A stretch of 19,750 nucleotides of DNA from CAZMVY01 sp964617875 (lineage in GTDB: Bacteria > Planctomycetota > Phycisphaerae > UBA1845 > PWPN01). Below are positions 1-6,663 of this stretch, piece by piece. Both the position numbers and the translations under genes were made by a program. Numbering within the stretch: position 1 is the stretch's first letter; each line of letters begins with the position of its first letter. A model generated the notes under the pieces. That model had not been told where the DNA came from, ran no database searches, and was given only the letters and a program-made list of their open reading frames with translations. The stretch is taken from positions 1 through 19,750 of the forward strand of contig CAZUAI010000097.1 in NCBI GenBank assembly GCA_964617875.1, read 5' to 3'.

Positions 1-16
1 CTGGCGCTATCGCCAG
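1..16. repeat. Small perfect hairpin at the left edge
   Basis: CTGGCG and CGCCAG form a 6-bp stem around a CTAT loop. No T-run follows on either visible side, so it is not a convincing terminator. Its context is cut off by the window edge. Confidence 0.4.
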
Positions 17-152
17 CCGCTTTGACGCCGGCCGCGTGCGAAGGTTGGGCTAACGTGAGGTAAGCATGGCCTTCCATCCATTCATCCGGGCGACGCCGGG
101 CGGCCTCCGGCACCCCGACGACATCGGCCAGGATGGCGTCGTAGCTCGGCAT
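1..152 (-). CDS. Possible 5' fragment of an unidentified gene, running off the left edge
   Basis: An open frame starts with ATG at 152 and stays open for 50 codons to the window edge. Its translation begins MPSYDAILADVVGVPEAARR. The first 25 codons mostly end in G or C, as in the neighbouring genes, which supports coding; the later codons do so less. No clear Shine-Dalgarno motif precedes the ATG. I do not recognise a family. The frame crosses an 18-bp sequence (35-52) that recurs inverted at the right end of the window, so part of this stretch may be a dispersed repeat and not coding. It follows the WYL regulator on the same strand after an 89-nt gap. A 50-codon open frame can arise by chance in DNA of this GC content. 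Confidence 0.28.
   Translation of the reverse strand, partial: MPSYDAILADVVGVPEAARRRPDEWMEGHAYLTLAQPSHAAGVKAAGDSA
35..52 (-). repeat. Left copy of an exact 18-bp inverted repeat
   Basis: On the minus strand this reads TAGCCCAACCTTCGCACG. The same 18 bases occur on the plus strand at 19698-19715. The flanking bases differ on both sides, so the match is 18 bp exactly. Confidence 0.75.
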
Positions 153-241
153 TTCAGAGATCGGCCGTTTGGGTTACACCAGCAGGGGCGTACCAGACGG
201 AGGATTGTCCTGAAGCCGGCAGATCGAAACCCGAGACGCCG

Positions 242-1267
242 TCAGCCGTCGTAACGGCGGGCGGCGGCGAGCAGCTCCTCGCGAATCTCGCGCCGCAGCC
301 AGGCCGGCTTGAGGACCTCGGCATGCTCGCCGAAGCCCTTGATCCAGCTCTTGAACACGCTGACCTCGGCAAGCCGGAACGTCGCCAGCAGGGGCTCGCC
401 GTCACTGCCGTCCGCCTCGAAGAGCGTGGGGCCGGGGGCCAGGCGCTCCAGTTCCTGCGTCTGGTGCCAGGTGCGTTCCTCAACGAGCGTGGCTGCCCTG
501 CCCGTGAACTTCACCGTGATCTTGACCGGCTCGCCAGCGCCGTGAACCAGCCCGAAGCTGTGTTCGAAATGGTCGCTCACGTTGAAGTCCGCCGGGCGCT
601 TGAACCGGCGATCGGTGCCCTCGATCTGCTGAATCCGAACGACCTTCAGGATGCGGACGTCGTTTCGGTGATGGGAGCGACCGACGGCGAACAGGTTCCC
701 GTCGAAGACAATCAGGCCGTACGGATCGAACAGCGTGTCGAAGGCCGTGCCTTTCCACACGGGGCGGTACGCGATGCGGACCGACAGCCGGCTCCGGGCC
801 GCCTCGATCAGCAGCTTGATCTTGCCCGCGTGGGGCTTGTGGTCGGTCAGCCCGAATCGCGGGACGTAGGTCAGCACATCCACGTTCGCAAAGTGCTGCA
901 GGGCCTTCTCCGGCATGCAGGTGCGGATCTTCTCGATGACCGAGTCGAGGCCCTCGGCCAGATGGGTGCCCGCCACGGGCTCGAAGAGTTGCCGCGCCAG
1001 GACCAGCGAAACGGCCTCCGTCGGGCCCAGCACGAACGGTCCCGCCCGGAAGAAGTCGTGCGGCATCTTCCAGTAACGCTTGCCGTACTCATCGTCGGCG
1101 TGCTCGACGGGAAAGCCCAACTCCTGAAGGACCTCGAAGTCCCGCTGGATGGTCCGCTCGCTGACGCCCAGATCGTCTGCCAGACGGGCCAGGGGAACCC
1201 CTTCGCCACGGGTCTGCAGTGTCTTGAGCAGATTCCACTGCCGCAGGAGCTGATCGCCGCGCGCCAT
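242..1267 (-). CDS. WYL-domain transcriptional regulator (HTH + WYL)
   Basis: A 341-residue cytoplasmic regulator. Residues 7-60 form a winged helix-turn-helix with the signature LADDLGVSERTIQRDFEVL, typical of HTH_11 regulators that bind DNA. Residues about 145-220 match a WYL ligand-sensing domain, followed by a WCX-like C-terminal extension to the end (FKSWIKGFGEHAEVLKPAWL). The tryptophan-tyrosine-leucine core is altered: the usual G-x-WYL-x-G is GNLFAVG at 190-196. The chosen start is ATG at 1267, because AGGGAGG lies about 6 bases upstream; the frame stays open further upstream to 1318 but without such a site. The gene stands alone between dxs and the left edge. WYL proteins often act as repressors or activators responding to nucleic-acid or nucleotide ligands; the target here is unknown. 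Confidence 0.9.
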   Translation of the reverse strand: MARGDQLLRQWNLLKTLQTRGEGVPLARLADDLGVSERTIQRDFEVLQELGFPVEHADDEYGKRYWKMPHDFFRAGPFVLGPTEAVSLVLARQLFEPVAGTHLAEGLDSVIEKIRTCMPEKALQHFANVDVLTYVPRFGLTDHKPHAGKIKLLIEAARSRLSVRIAYRPVWKGTAFDTLFDPYGLIVFDGNLFAVGRSHHRNDVRILKVVRIQQIEGTDRRFKRPADFNVSDHFEHSFGLVHGAGEPVKITVKFTGRAATLVEERTWHQTQELERLAPGPTLFEADGSDGEPLLATFRLAEVSVFKSWIKGFGEHAEVLKPAWLRREIREELLAAARRYDG

Positions 1268-1461
1268 GCCGTGCCTCCCTGCCGATCGGGTATCGAACGC
1301 CACGCACGATGAAGGCAACCGGACATCTTGCTTGAGTATCCCGTGATCCGGGGGGGCGATCCATGCGGCCAGGCGGATCCCCCGGACCGGGACAGGTCAA
1401 GCCGATTCCGGATGAATCTCACGAGGTCTGAGGGTATTGGTTTCGGGAAGCGGCGTCAACC

Positions 1462-1481
1462 GGATCGGCCGGCGCCGATCC
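1462..1481 (-). terminator. Hairpin downstream of dxs, possible weak terminator
   Basis: GGATCGG and CCGATCC form a perfect 7-bp stem around a 6-nt loop, 51 nt past the dxs stop. There is no T-run after it on the minus strand, so it is at best a Rho-assisted terminator or an RNA-stabilising hairpin. A TTGACG hexamer just beyond it could be a -35 element for the WYL gene, but no good -10 follows at the right distance. Confidence 0.35.
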
Positions 1482-1531
1482 GAAGGACGAACATGGGCAT
1501 CCGCCCGACGGCACGGACGACCGCGACCCCG

Positions 1532-3469
1532 TTATGCCTGCGCTGCGTGGCGCCAGGACGAGGCACGGTGAATGCTGATCCGGCTCGGGGCATCGCCGAG
1601 TTGTTCCTTCACTGCGGCGGCGATCCCCGCGGCGTCGATGCCGCACTCGGCCAGCTGGCCCGCCCGCGAGCCGTGCGCGATGAACCGGTCGGCGGGCATC
1701 CCCAGGCGCACGAGATGCTCCGTCGGCAGCCGCAGCGCCTGCGCCGCCTCGAGTACGGCCGCGCCGAACCCGCCGACGACCGAATGGTCCTCCACCGTGA
1801 TCACCGGCACGCCCGCCGTCAGCGACTCGGCCACCATCCGCTCGTCGATCGGCTTGGCGAACCGCGCGTTGACGACGCGGACGTTTGCGCCGTCGGCCGC
1901 GAGGAGTTCGCCCGCATCGAGCGCGTGGCTGACCATCGCGCCGTACGCGAGGATGATCGCGTCGTCGCCGTCGCGGAGCAGCCGCGAGCGGCCCAGCTCA
2001 AACGCCGGGCACGGCCCGAGCGGCTCGGGCACATCGTCGCGCGGATAGCGGATCGCGCACGGGTGCCCGCACTCGACGGCGAACCGCAGCGCCGCCTGCA
2101 GCTCGGCCTCGTCGGCCGGGGCCATGAGAACCATGTGGGGAAAGCCGCGGAGAAACGCGATATCCAGGAACCCGTGATGCACCGCCCCGTCGCCGCCGAC
2201 CAGCCCCGCCCGGTCCATGCACAGCACGACCGGCAGCTTCTGCAGCACCACCTCCTGAAAGATCTGGTCGAACGCCCGCTGCATGAACGTCGAGTAGATG
2301 GCGACGACCGGCCGCAGCCCCGCCTTGCACATCCCCGCGGCGACATCGACGGCGCAGCTCTCCGCGATGCCCACGTCGTGGCAGCGGTCCGGGAAGGCCC
2401 TGGCGAACTTGTCGAGCCCGGTGCCGTCGGGCATCGCCGCGGTGATCGCATGGATCCGCGGGTCCGCCTTTGCGACTTCGATCAGGGCGTCGGAGAACGC
2501 CGCCGTCCAGGCCTTGCCGCCGCCCTTGTGGACCGTGACCTTGCCGTCCTCGATGAGGAACGGCATCGGCGAATGGAACCGCCCCGGTTCGGCCGAGGCG
2601 AAGTCGCAGCCCTTGCCTTTGTCCGTGTGGATGTGCAGGAGCACCGGGTGCTGCACGTCCCGCAGGTACGTCAGCAGCTCGATCAGGCACGGCAGATCGT
2701 GCCCGTCAAAGGGCCCGGCGTAGATGAACCCCATCTGCTCGAAGAGCTGGCCGGGCGAGACCGTCGCCTTGATGCCCTGCCGCAAGTGGTCGATCGCGTC
2801 CACCATCGACTTGCCGACGACCGGCAGCCGGCCGATGTAGCGCCGCGCCTTGTCGCGCACCTCTTCGTAGATGTGGCTCGCGCGGAACTTGGCGAGGTAG
2901 GCCGCGAAGCTCCCCTGCGTCGGCGCGATGCCCCACTTGTTGTCGTTCAGAATGACGAGGAACTGCCGTTTCAGCAGCCCCGCCTGGTTCAGTCCCTCGA
3001 ACGAGAGCCCGTTCACGATGCTCGCATCGCCGACAAACGCGACGATGCGGTTGTTGCGCCCCGCCGTCTGGTCGCCGCGGGCCAGCCCGAACGCCGTCGC
3101 AATGGCCGTCCCCGCGTGGCCCACGTTGAACAGGTCGTACTCGCTCTCGCCCGCGTCGGGAAAGCCGCTGACGCCGCCGGCCCGCCGCAGCGTGTCGAAT
3201 CGTCGTTGCCGCCCCGTAAGCAGCTTGTGCGGGTAGCACTGGTGCCCCACGTCCCACAGCAGCCGGTCGTGCCGGAAGTCGAAGCAGTAGTGCAGGGCGA
3301 TCGTGATTTCGGTGACGCCGAGGTTGCTCGCCAGGTGCCCCCCGTTCTTGCCCACCACGTCCACGATGCGCTCGCGCATCGCGGCTGCCAGCTCGACCAG
3401 TTCGGCCATCGAAAGCTTCTGCAGGTCGGCCGGACTGTCCACGCGATCCAGGATCGACATAACCATCAT
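1532..3469 (-). CDS. dxs: 1-deoxy-D-xylulose-5-phosphate synthase
   Basis: A cytoplasmic, thiamine-diphosphate-dependent enzyme that joins pyruvate and glyceraldehyde 3-phosphate, the first step of the MEP isoprenoid pathway. The 645 residues match the usual family length of about 620-640. Visible motifs are GGHLASNLG (43-51, with the conserved His), WDVGHQ (72-77), the cofactor motif GDASIVNG (147-154) with its downstream NDN (175-177), GPFDGHD (252-258), GIAE (367-370) with the catalytic Glu, and the transketolase-like YSTFMQRAFDQ and DRAGLVGGDG segments (392-428). The cofactor motif has GDA where GDG is usual. Three ATGs (3469, 3466, 3460) are possible starts; none has a strong Shine-Dalgarno, so the exact start is uncertain. 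It follows ispA by 37 nt and is probably co-transcribed with it. Confidence 0.96.
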   Translation of the reverse strand: MMVMSILDRVDSPADLQKLSMAELVELAAAMRERIVDVVGKNGGHLASNLGVTEITIALHYCFDFRHDRLLWDVGHQCYPHKLLTGRQRRFDTLRRAGGVSGFPDAGESEYDLFNVGHAGTAIATAFGLARGDQTAGRNNRIVAFVGDASIVNGLSFEGLNQAGLLKRQFLVILNDNKWGIAPTQGSFAAYLAKFRASHIYEEVRDKARRYIGRLPVVGKSMVDAIDHLRQGIKATVSPGQLFEQMGFIYAGPFDGHDLPCLIELLTYLRDVQHPVLLHIHTDKGKGCDFASAEPGRFHSPMPFLIEDGKVTVHKGGGKAWTAAFSDALIEVAKADPRIHAITAAMPDGTGLDKFARAFPDRCHDVGIAESCAVDVAAGMCKAGLRPVVAIYSTFMQRAFDQIFQEVVLQKLPVVLCMDRAGLVGGDGAVHHGFLDIAFLRGFPHMVLMAPADEAELQAALRFAVECGHPCAIRYPRDDVPEPLGPCPAFELGRSRLLRDGDDAIILAYGAMVSHALDAGELLAADGANVRVVNARFAKPIDERMVAESLTAGVPVITVEDHSVVGGFGAAVLEAAQALRLPTEHLVRLGMPADRFIAHGSRAGQLAECGIDAAGIAAAVKEQLGDAPSRISIHRASSWRHAAQA

Positions 3470-3506
3470 TCTATCCGAAAAACCGACATGCGGTGCGGCC
3501 GCGGCC

Positions 3507-4403
3507 TCAGGTTCGGCGTTCCAGCACGAACCGCGCCAGCTGTCGTAGGTTATCGGCCGTCGGCCCGAAGCTCTTCAGCGCCTCCTCGGCATGGGATACC
3601 TCTTCCTCCGCCGCCCGTCGGCTTTCCGCAACTCCTACGATCCCCGGGTACGTCTGTTTGCCCGCATCCAGGTCTTTGGTCGTCGCCTTCCCGAGCTCCT
3701 CCGGCGTCGCCGTCACGTCAAGCACATCGTCCACGATCTGGAACGCCCGCCCGAGGTGCCGCCCATACCGGCCCAGCCGCTCCACCCGGTCCGCCGTCGC
3801 CCCCGCCGCAATCGCCCCCAGCCGGCAGGATGCCGCGATCAGGGCCGCCGTCTTGTGGTCGTGGATCCGCCGTACACGCTCCAGATCGGGCTTCGCGCCC
3901 TCGCCCAGAATGTCCTCCGCCTGCCCGCCGATCATTCCCGCCCAGCCCGTCGCCCGCGCCAATTCCTCGACGAGCGCCGCACGGTCGCATCCGGCGTCCG
4001 ACCGCGCCGCCACGATCTCAAACGCCAGCGCCAGCAGCGCATCGCCGGCCAGGATCGCCATCGCCTCGCCATAGACCTTGTGACACGTCGGCCGGCCTCG
4101 GCGCAGGTCGTCGTCGTCCATCGCTGGCAGGTCGTCGTGCACGAGCGAGAACGCGTGTACACACTCGATCGCCGCCGCCGCCGGCAGCGCCTGCTCAACC
4201 GTCCCGCCGCACAGCTCGCAACACGCCCCCACGAGGTACGGCCGCAGCCGCTTGCCCGGCGCGAGCGCGGAATACCGGACGGCCTCGACGAGTTGCGGCG
4301 AGCATGCCCGGTTGTCCTGAAGCACCGCGTCGAAGAACGGCGCGAACCGCCGCCCCCACGCTTCCATAGCCGCCGCGAGTGTCTCTTGCTGAACGCTCAC
4401 CAC
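3507..4403 (-). CDS. ispA: Farnesyl/geranyl diphosphate synthase (polyprenyl synthetase)
   Basis: A cytoplasmic prenyltransferase that condenses isopentenyl diphosphate with allylic diphosphates to give geranyl and farnesyl diphosphate. The 298 residues fit bacterial IspA. Motifs in order: GKRLRP (50-55), first aspartate-rich motif DDLPAMD (90-96, the longer bacterial form with four residues between aspartates), GGQAEDI (159-165), the HDHKT lysine-threonine pair (181-185), second aspartate-rich motif DDVLD (225-229), KDLDAGKQTYP, and the basic tail ERRT. The start is one of two tandem GTG codons (4403 or 4400) with GGGGAA upstream; I chose the first. It precedes dxs in the order often seen in bacteria, although xseB, often found upstream, is absent. 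Product chain length cannot be told from sequence reading alone. Confidence 0.95.
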   Translation of the reverse strand: MVSVQQETLAAAMEAWGRRFAPFFDAVLQDNRACSPQLVEAVRYSALAPGKRLRPYLVGACCELCGGTVEQALPAAAAIECVHAFSLVHDDLPAMDDDDLRRGRPTCHKVYGEAMAILAGDALLALAFEIVAARSDAGCDRAALVEELARATGWAGMIGGQAEDILGEGAKPDLERVRRIHDHKTAALIAASCRLGAIAAGATADRVERLGRYGRHLGRAFQIVDDVLDVTATPEELGKATTKDLDAGKQTYPGIVGVAESRRAAEEEVSHAEEALKSFGPTADNLRQLARFVLERRT

Positions 4404-4598
4404 GACCGGTTCCCCGCCCGAGCCGTCTCACACGGCCGGGCGATGCCAAACCACGCGTTCCACAGGACTTACCGCCGCGTCAGCCACTCGACGTCCCGCA
4501 ATCGGCCCCAGAACGCGAATCGCCGCGACGTCAGAAGTCACGGCGAATTCAGTGAGTTGGCCTCCATTGGCCGTCCCGTTGTCACCGGTGGCCGTCAC

Positions 4599-4682
4599 TG
4601 CCCGGGAGAGGGCTCGAACCTCCACTCTCTTACGAGAACATGGCCCTCAACCATGCGCGTCTGCCAATTCCGCCACCCGGGC
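4599..4682 (-). tRNA. tRNA-Leu, anticodon GAG
   Basis: On the minus strand a 7-bp acceptor stem GCCCGGG (4682-4676) pairs with CCCGGGC (4606-4600), with discriminator A at 4599. The D arm begins TGGCGGAATTGGCAGACGC. The anticodon stem CATGG/CCATG encloses the loop TTGAGGG, giving GAG. A long variable arm of the class II type (TTCTCGTAAGAGAG) and a T arm GGAGG-TTCGAGC-CCTCT follow. These are the hallmarks of bacterial leucine tRNA. The bases after the discriminator are GTG, so CCA is not encoded and must be added after transcription. Confidence 0.96.
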
Positions 4683-5148
4683 GCGCGTGCCTGGGATGCC
4701 ACGCCAGTCCTGAATCTGGACCCTGAGGTCCGCATATCGGACGTCGTGACGCCCATTTGCCAATCGCCAGATTACGCGGAGTTGGCAAAGAATGCAAGGT
4801 GTCTCCGGCGAGTCAGCAACGGCCCCGGAGGGGCCCAACGCCGAAGCCGGGGCGGGCGTCCGAAGGACGGGGTGATACGGATCTCCTCCGCCGCAGGCGT
4901 TCCCGGCGATTGCTGTGGGAGACGCCCTCATTCGCGGGCCAGCGAAGGAGCCCCGCCCCCCTTTCCGGTGGGCGGGTGTATCAGTTGTTCGGGCACACCC
5001 GTGCGGAAAGGGATGCCGATGCGCGATAGCCGGCTTTGCGGCCGGCCCCCTGTTGCCGTACTGGCGGGGCGGGGACGCATGTGTGTGGGCCGAAAACCCC
5101 ATTGTTGGAGCGGAAGGCGGGGTGCCGGCAGAAATACCTGTTTTTCCG
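4683..5148. other. Intergenic stretch without a recognisable gene
   Basis: About 470 nt between the tRNA gene and the promoter of the candidate RNA. The open frames here, including one of 216 codons on the minus strand, have composition-driven sequences and no ribosome-binding site. A 7-bp stem, CCCGCCC (4952-4958) with GGGCGGG (4970-4976), is present but has no T-run. I see no promoter good enough to call. Confidence 0.5.
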
Positions 5149-5178
5149 GCGACCTTGCGTGGGCGGCGAGCGTATAAT
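5149..5178 (+). promoter_or_regulatory. Promoter of the candidate structured RNA
   Basis: A perfect TATAAT at 5173-5178. With an 18-bp spacer the -35 position reads GCGACC (5149-5154), which keeps only the central GAC, so the -35 is weak. Transcription would start near G5185. Confidence 0.5.
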
Positions 5179-5369
5179 GGAGTGGTATGGGAAGCGGAGG
5201 CCGCACGAGGCTTTTTTGCTAGTCGTGCGGACGGCTCCCAGCCGATGTAGGAGTTGAGTACCTCTGGTCCTGCGGGTGGCGACCCGCAGGGGGGCAAAGC
5301 CCGGCGACATTCGGGGAGGAGCCAGCCTCCTGAATGGCCCGGGAGCGGCTTCTTGAAAGGAGGTGGTCA

Positions 5370-5399
5370 TTGACGAATAGCATAGGTGAGCTGCCGTAG
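5370..5399 (+). CDS. Possible 9-residue leader peptide (TTG start)
   Basis: TTG at 5370 opens nine codons (MTNSIGELP) and ends at TAG 5397-5399. It begins 6 nt after a very strong Shine-Dalgarno, AAAGGAGG (5356-5363). Its stop codon falls in the loop of the CTGCC/GGCAG hairpin, so translating ribosomes would disrupt that stem. A GTG-initiated 18-codon frame starts at 5386 in a different phase. There is no independent evidence of translation. Confidence 0.2.
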   Translation: MTNSIGELP

Positions 5400-5442
5400 G
5401 GCAGTGGACGCAGCTGCTCTATGGGCAGCCACAACAACATAA

Positions 5443-5479
5443 GACCCGCGCTCGGCAATCGGGCGCGGGTCGCTTTTTT
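5443..5479 (+). terminator. Strong intrinsic terminator of the candidate RNA
   Basis: GACCCGCGC (5443-5451) and GCGCGGGTC (5463-5471) form a perfect 9-bp stem with an 11-nt loop, followed by GC and six Ts (5474-5479). It ends the unit that starts near 5185, just before the separate promoter at 5496. Confidence 0.88.
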
Positions 5480-5495
5480 GCCAACCCCGATCAAC

Positions 5496-5524
5496 CTGAC
5501 ACGTCCCTCGCGGGTGCGTATACT
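5496..5524 (+). promoter_or_regulatory. Sigma-70-type promoter of the M55 peptidase gene
   Basis: CTGACA at 5496-5501 and TATACT at 5519-5524 are separated by exactly 17 bp; each matches five of six consensus bases. Transcription would start near 5531, giving a leader of about 36 nt before the ATG at 5567. Confidence 0.75.
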
Positions 5525-5566
5525 CCTGCCGGTGTCGTTTTCTACGCATAGGGTGGAGCACGGATC

Positions 5567-6607
5567 ATGAACATGAACCAGACATGCCAACGCGCCGCTT
5601 CGTCACCGTCGCCCGAAATCATCGCGGGCCGGCACGATTCCGTGGACGGGCACAGGCACGATGCCCGCACCACAATGGGCTGCCGTCGTGGTCGTCCTTC
5701 GCGTTCTCGGCGGGCGGCCCTTTCGGTCTTTCGCTCTTCCGCTTTCTCGCCTTGGCGTGGCCTGGGCGGACTTGTGTGCCTGATGGTCGTCGCGGCCGGC
5801 TGCGCCGGCCCAGGGCCGTGCACCTCCGGGCCGAAGATCTACATCGTGACCGACCTCGAGGGCGCCAGCGGTGTTTACACGTTCGCCCAGACGCGCGATG
5901 CCGAAGGGCCTCTCGCCGACAGGGCCTGCGAATCGCTCATGGGCGATATCGCCGCCGTCGTCCGCGGTCTGCGGGCGGCCGGGGCCGGCGAAATCCTCGT
6001 GCTCGACGGGCACGGCAGCGGCGCCTTCGTGCCGCACCTCATGGAGCCGGGTGCCCGCTACATCACCGGGAAACCGCTCCGCAGGCCGTTCTACGGCCTG
6101 GACGCGACGTGCGCGGGGCTCGCCATGGTCGGCTACCACGCGATGAACGGGACGCCCGACGGCGTCCTTCACCACACGCAGTCGTCGAAGACCGAGAGCC
6201 GCTACTGGTACAACGGCGTCGAGTCGGGCGAACTGGCCCAGGACGCGATCCTCGCCGGGCACTTCGGCGTACCGCCGATCCTCGTGACGGGCGACGAGGC
6301 CACCTGCCGCGAGGCCCGCACGTTTTTCGGCCCCGAATGCGTCACCGTGGCGGTCAAGAAGGGCCTCAGCCGCGAGGCCGCCGTACTGTACCCCTACGCC
6401 GAGACGCGGGCGGCCCTCTATGACGGCGCCCGGCGGGCGATCGCCGCAATTCCCCGCTGCAAGCCCTACCGCATCGCGATGCCGATTCAGGCGAAGAAGC
6501 AGTTCCTCGTCTTCGACAAGACCGCGCCCGACAAGCCACCAGGCCCCGGCCGCCTCCAGACCCGCGAAGCCACGATCACCGACCCCCTTCGCATTCTTGA
6601 CTTCTGA
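5567..6607 (+). CDS. M55 family (DppA-like) D-aminopeptidase, predicted lipoprotein
   Basis: A zinc peptidase of family M55, related to DppA, which removes N-terminal D-amino acids from peptides. The catalytic domain covers about residues 89-325. Likely metal ligands are Asp96 and Glu98 (VTDLEGASG), His149 (LDGHGSG), His191 (GYHAM) and Glu222 (NGVESGE), followed by the family segment LVTGDEATCREA. The N-terminus is unusual: about 60 basic, low-complexity residues precede a hydrophobic stretch ending in the lipobox AAGC with Cys79, so the enzyme is probably anchored in a membrane outside the cytoplasm. The ATG at 5567 has GGTGGAG about 9 nt upstream. A later ATG at 5675 would shorten the basic extension but lacks a Shine-Dalgarno. 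Substrates might be D-amino-acid peptides from cell-wall turnover; this is inference. Confidence 0.88.
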   Translation: MNMNQTCQRAASSPSPEIIAGRHDSVDGHRHDARTTMGCRRGRPSRSRRAALSVFRSSAFSPWRGLGGLVCLMVVAAGCAGPGPCTSGPKIYIVTDLEGASGVYTFAQTRDAEGPLADRACESLMGDIAAVVRGLRAAGAGEILVLDGHGSGAFVPHLMEPGARYITGKPLRRPFYGLDATCAGLAMVGYHAMNGTPDGVLHHTQSSKTESRYWYNGVESGELAQDAILAGHFGVPPILVTGDEATCREARTFFGPECVTVAVKKGLSREAAVLYPYAETRAALYDGARRAIAAIPRCKPYRIAMPIQAKKQFLVFDKTAPDKPPGPGRLQTREATITDPLRILDF

Positions 6608-6663
6608 ATGGACACGGATGGCCGGCTCGCCGGAACCGCCATCGCGAATCCGTCCCCTCGGAC

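Larger units (their letters stand above)
5185..5479 (+). ncRNA. Candidate structured non-coding RNA, unrecognised family
   Basis: A transcription unit of about 295 nt bounded by a TATAAT box and a strong intrinsic terminator, with no ORF of normal size. Visible stems: TGGGA(5188)/TCCCA(5236) enclosing CCGCACGA(5201)/TCGTGCGG(5223), 8 bp; CCTGCGGGT(5269)/ACCCGCAGG(5282), 9 bp with a GGCG loop; GGGC-AAA-GCCC (5292-5302); CATTC..GGAGG/CCTCC..GAATG (5308-5336); CTGCC-GTAG-GGCAG (5391-5404). GGGCAG at 5399-5404 and again near 5424 could compete for GCTGCC, so alternative folds are possible. At 5355-5368 it carries GAAAGGAGGTGGTC, complementary to the end of 16S rRNA. I compared it from memory with RNase P RNA, tmRNA, SRP RNA, 6S RNA and common riboswitches and found no match. 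It could instead be a short-peptide mRNA. Confidence 0.55.

Noticed and set aside
66..254. A 62-codon plus-strand ORF at the left edge
   Set aside because: It overlaps the end of the WYL gene on the other strand and has a basic, featureless sequence.
1328..4369. A 1013-codon plus-strand ORF
   Set aside because: It is the antisense shadow of dxs and ispA; its sequence is rich in Arg, Pro and His without any domain.
4428..4625. A 65-codon minus-strand ORF just upstream of ispA
   Set aside because: Its beginning lies within the tRNA gene and no start codon with a ribosome-binding site follows. The later part reads somewhat protein-like, so a very small gene cannot be fully excluded.
4647..5297. 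A 216-codon minus-strand ORF
   Set aside because: It ends with RVAELADAHG, the familiar false translation of a bacterial tRNA-Leu, and the rest is composition-driven with no ribosome-binding site.
5443..5479. The terminator as an attenuator for the M55 peptidase gene
   Set aside because: A good promoter (5496-5524) lies between the terminator and the gene, so a simple leader-attenuation role is not needed.
5185..5479. RNase P RNA, tmRNA, SRP RNA or 6S RNA
   Set aside because: The conserved elements I know (for example GGAAAGTCC of RNase P, the tRNA-like ends of tmRNA, and the SRP GGAAGG tetraloop domain) are absent, and the fold is a string of hairpins, not a rod as in 6S RNA.
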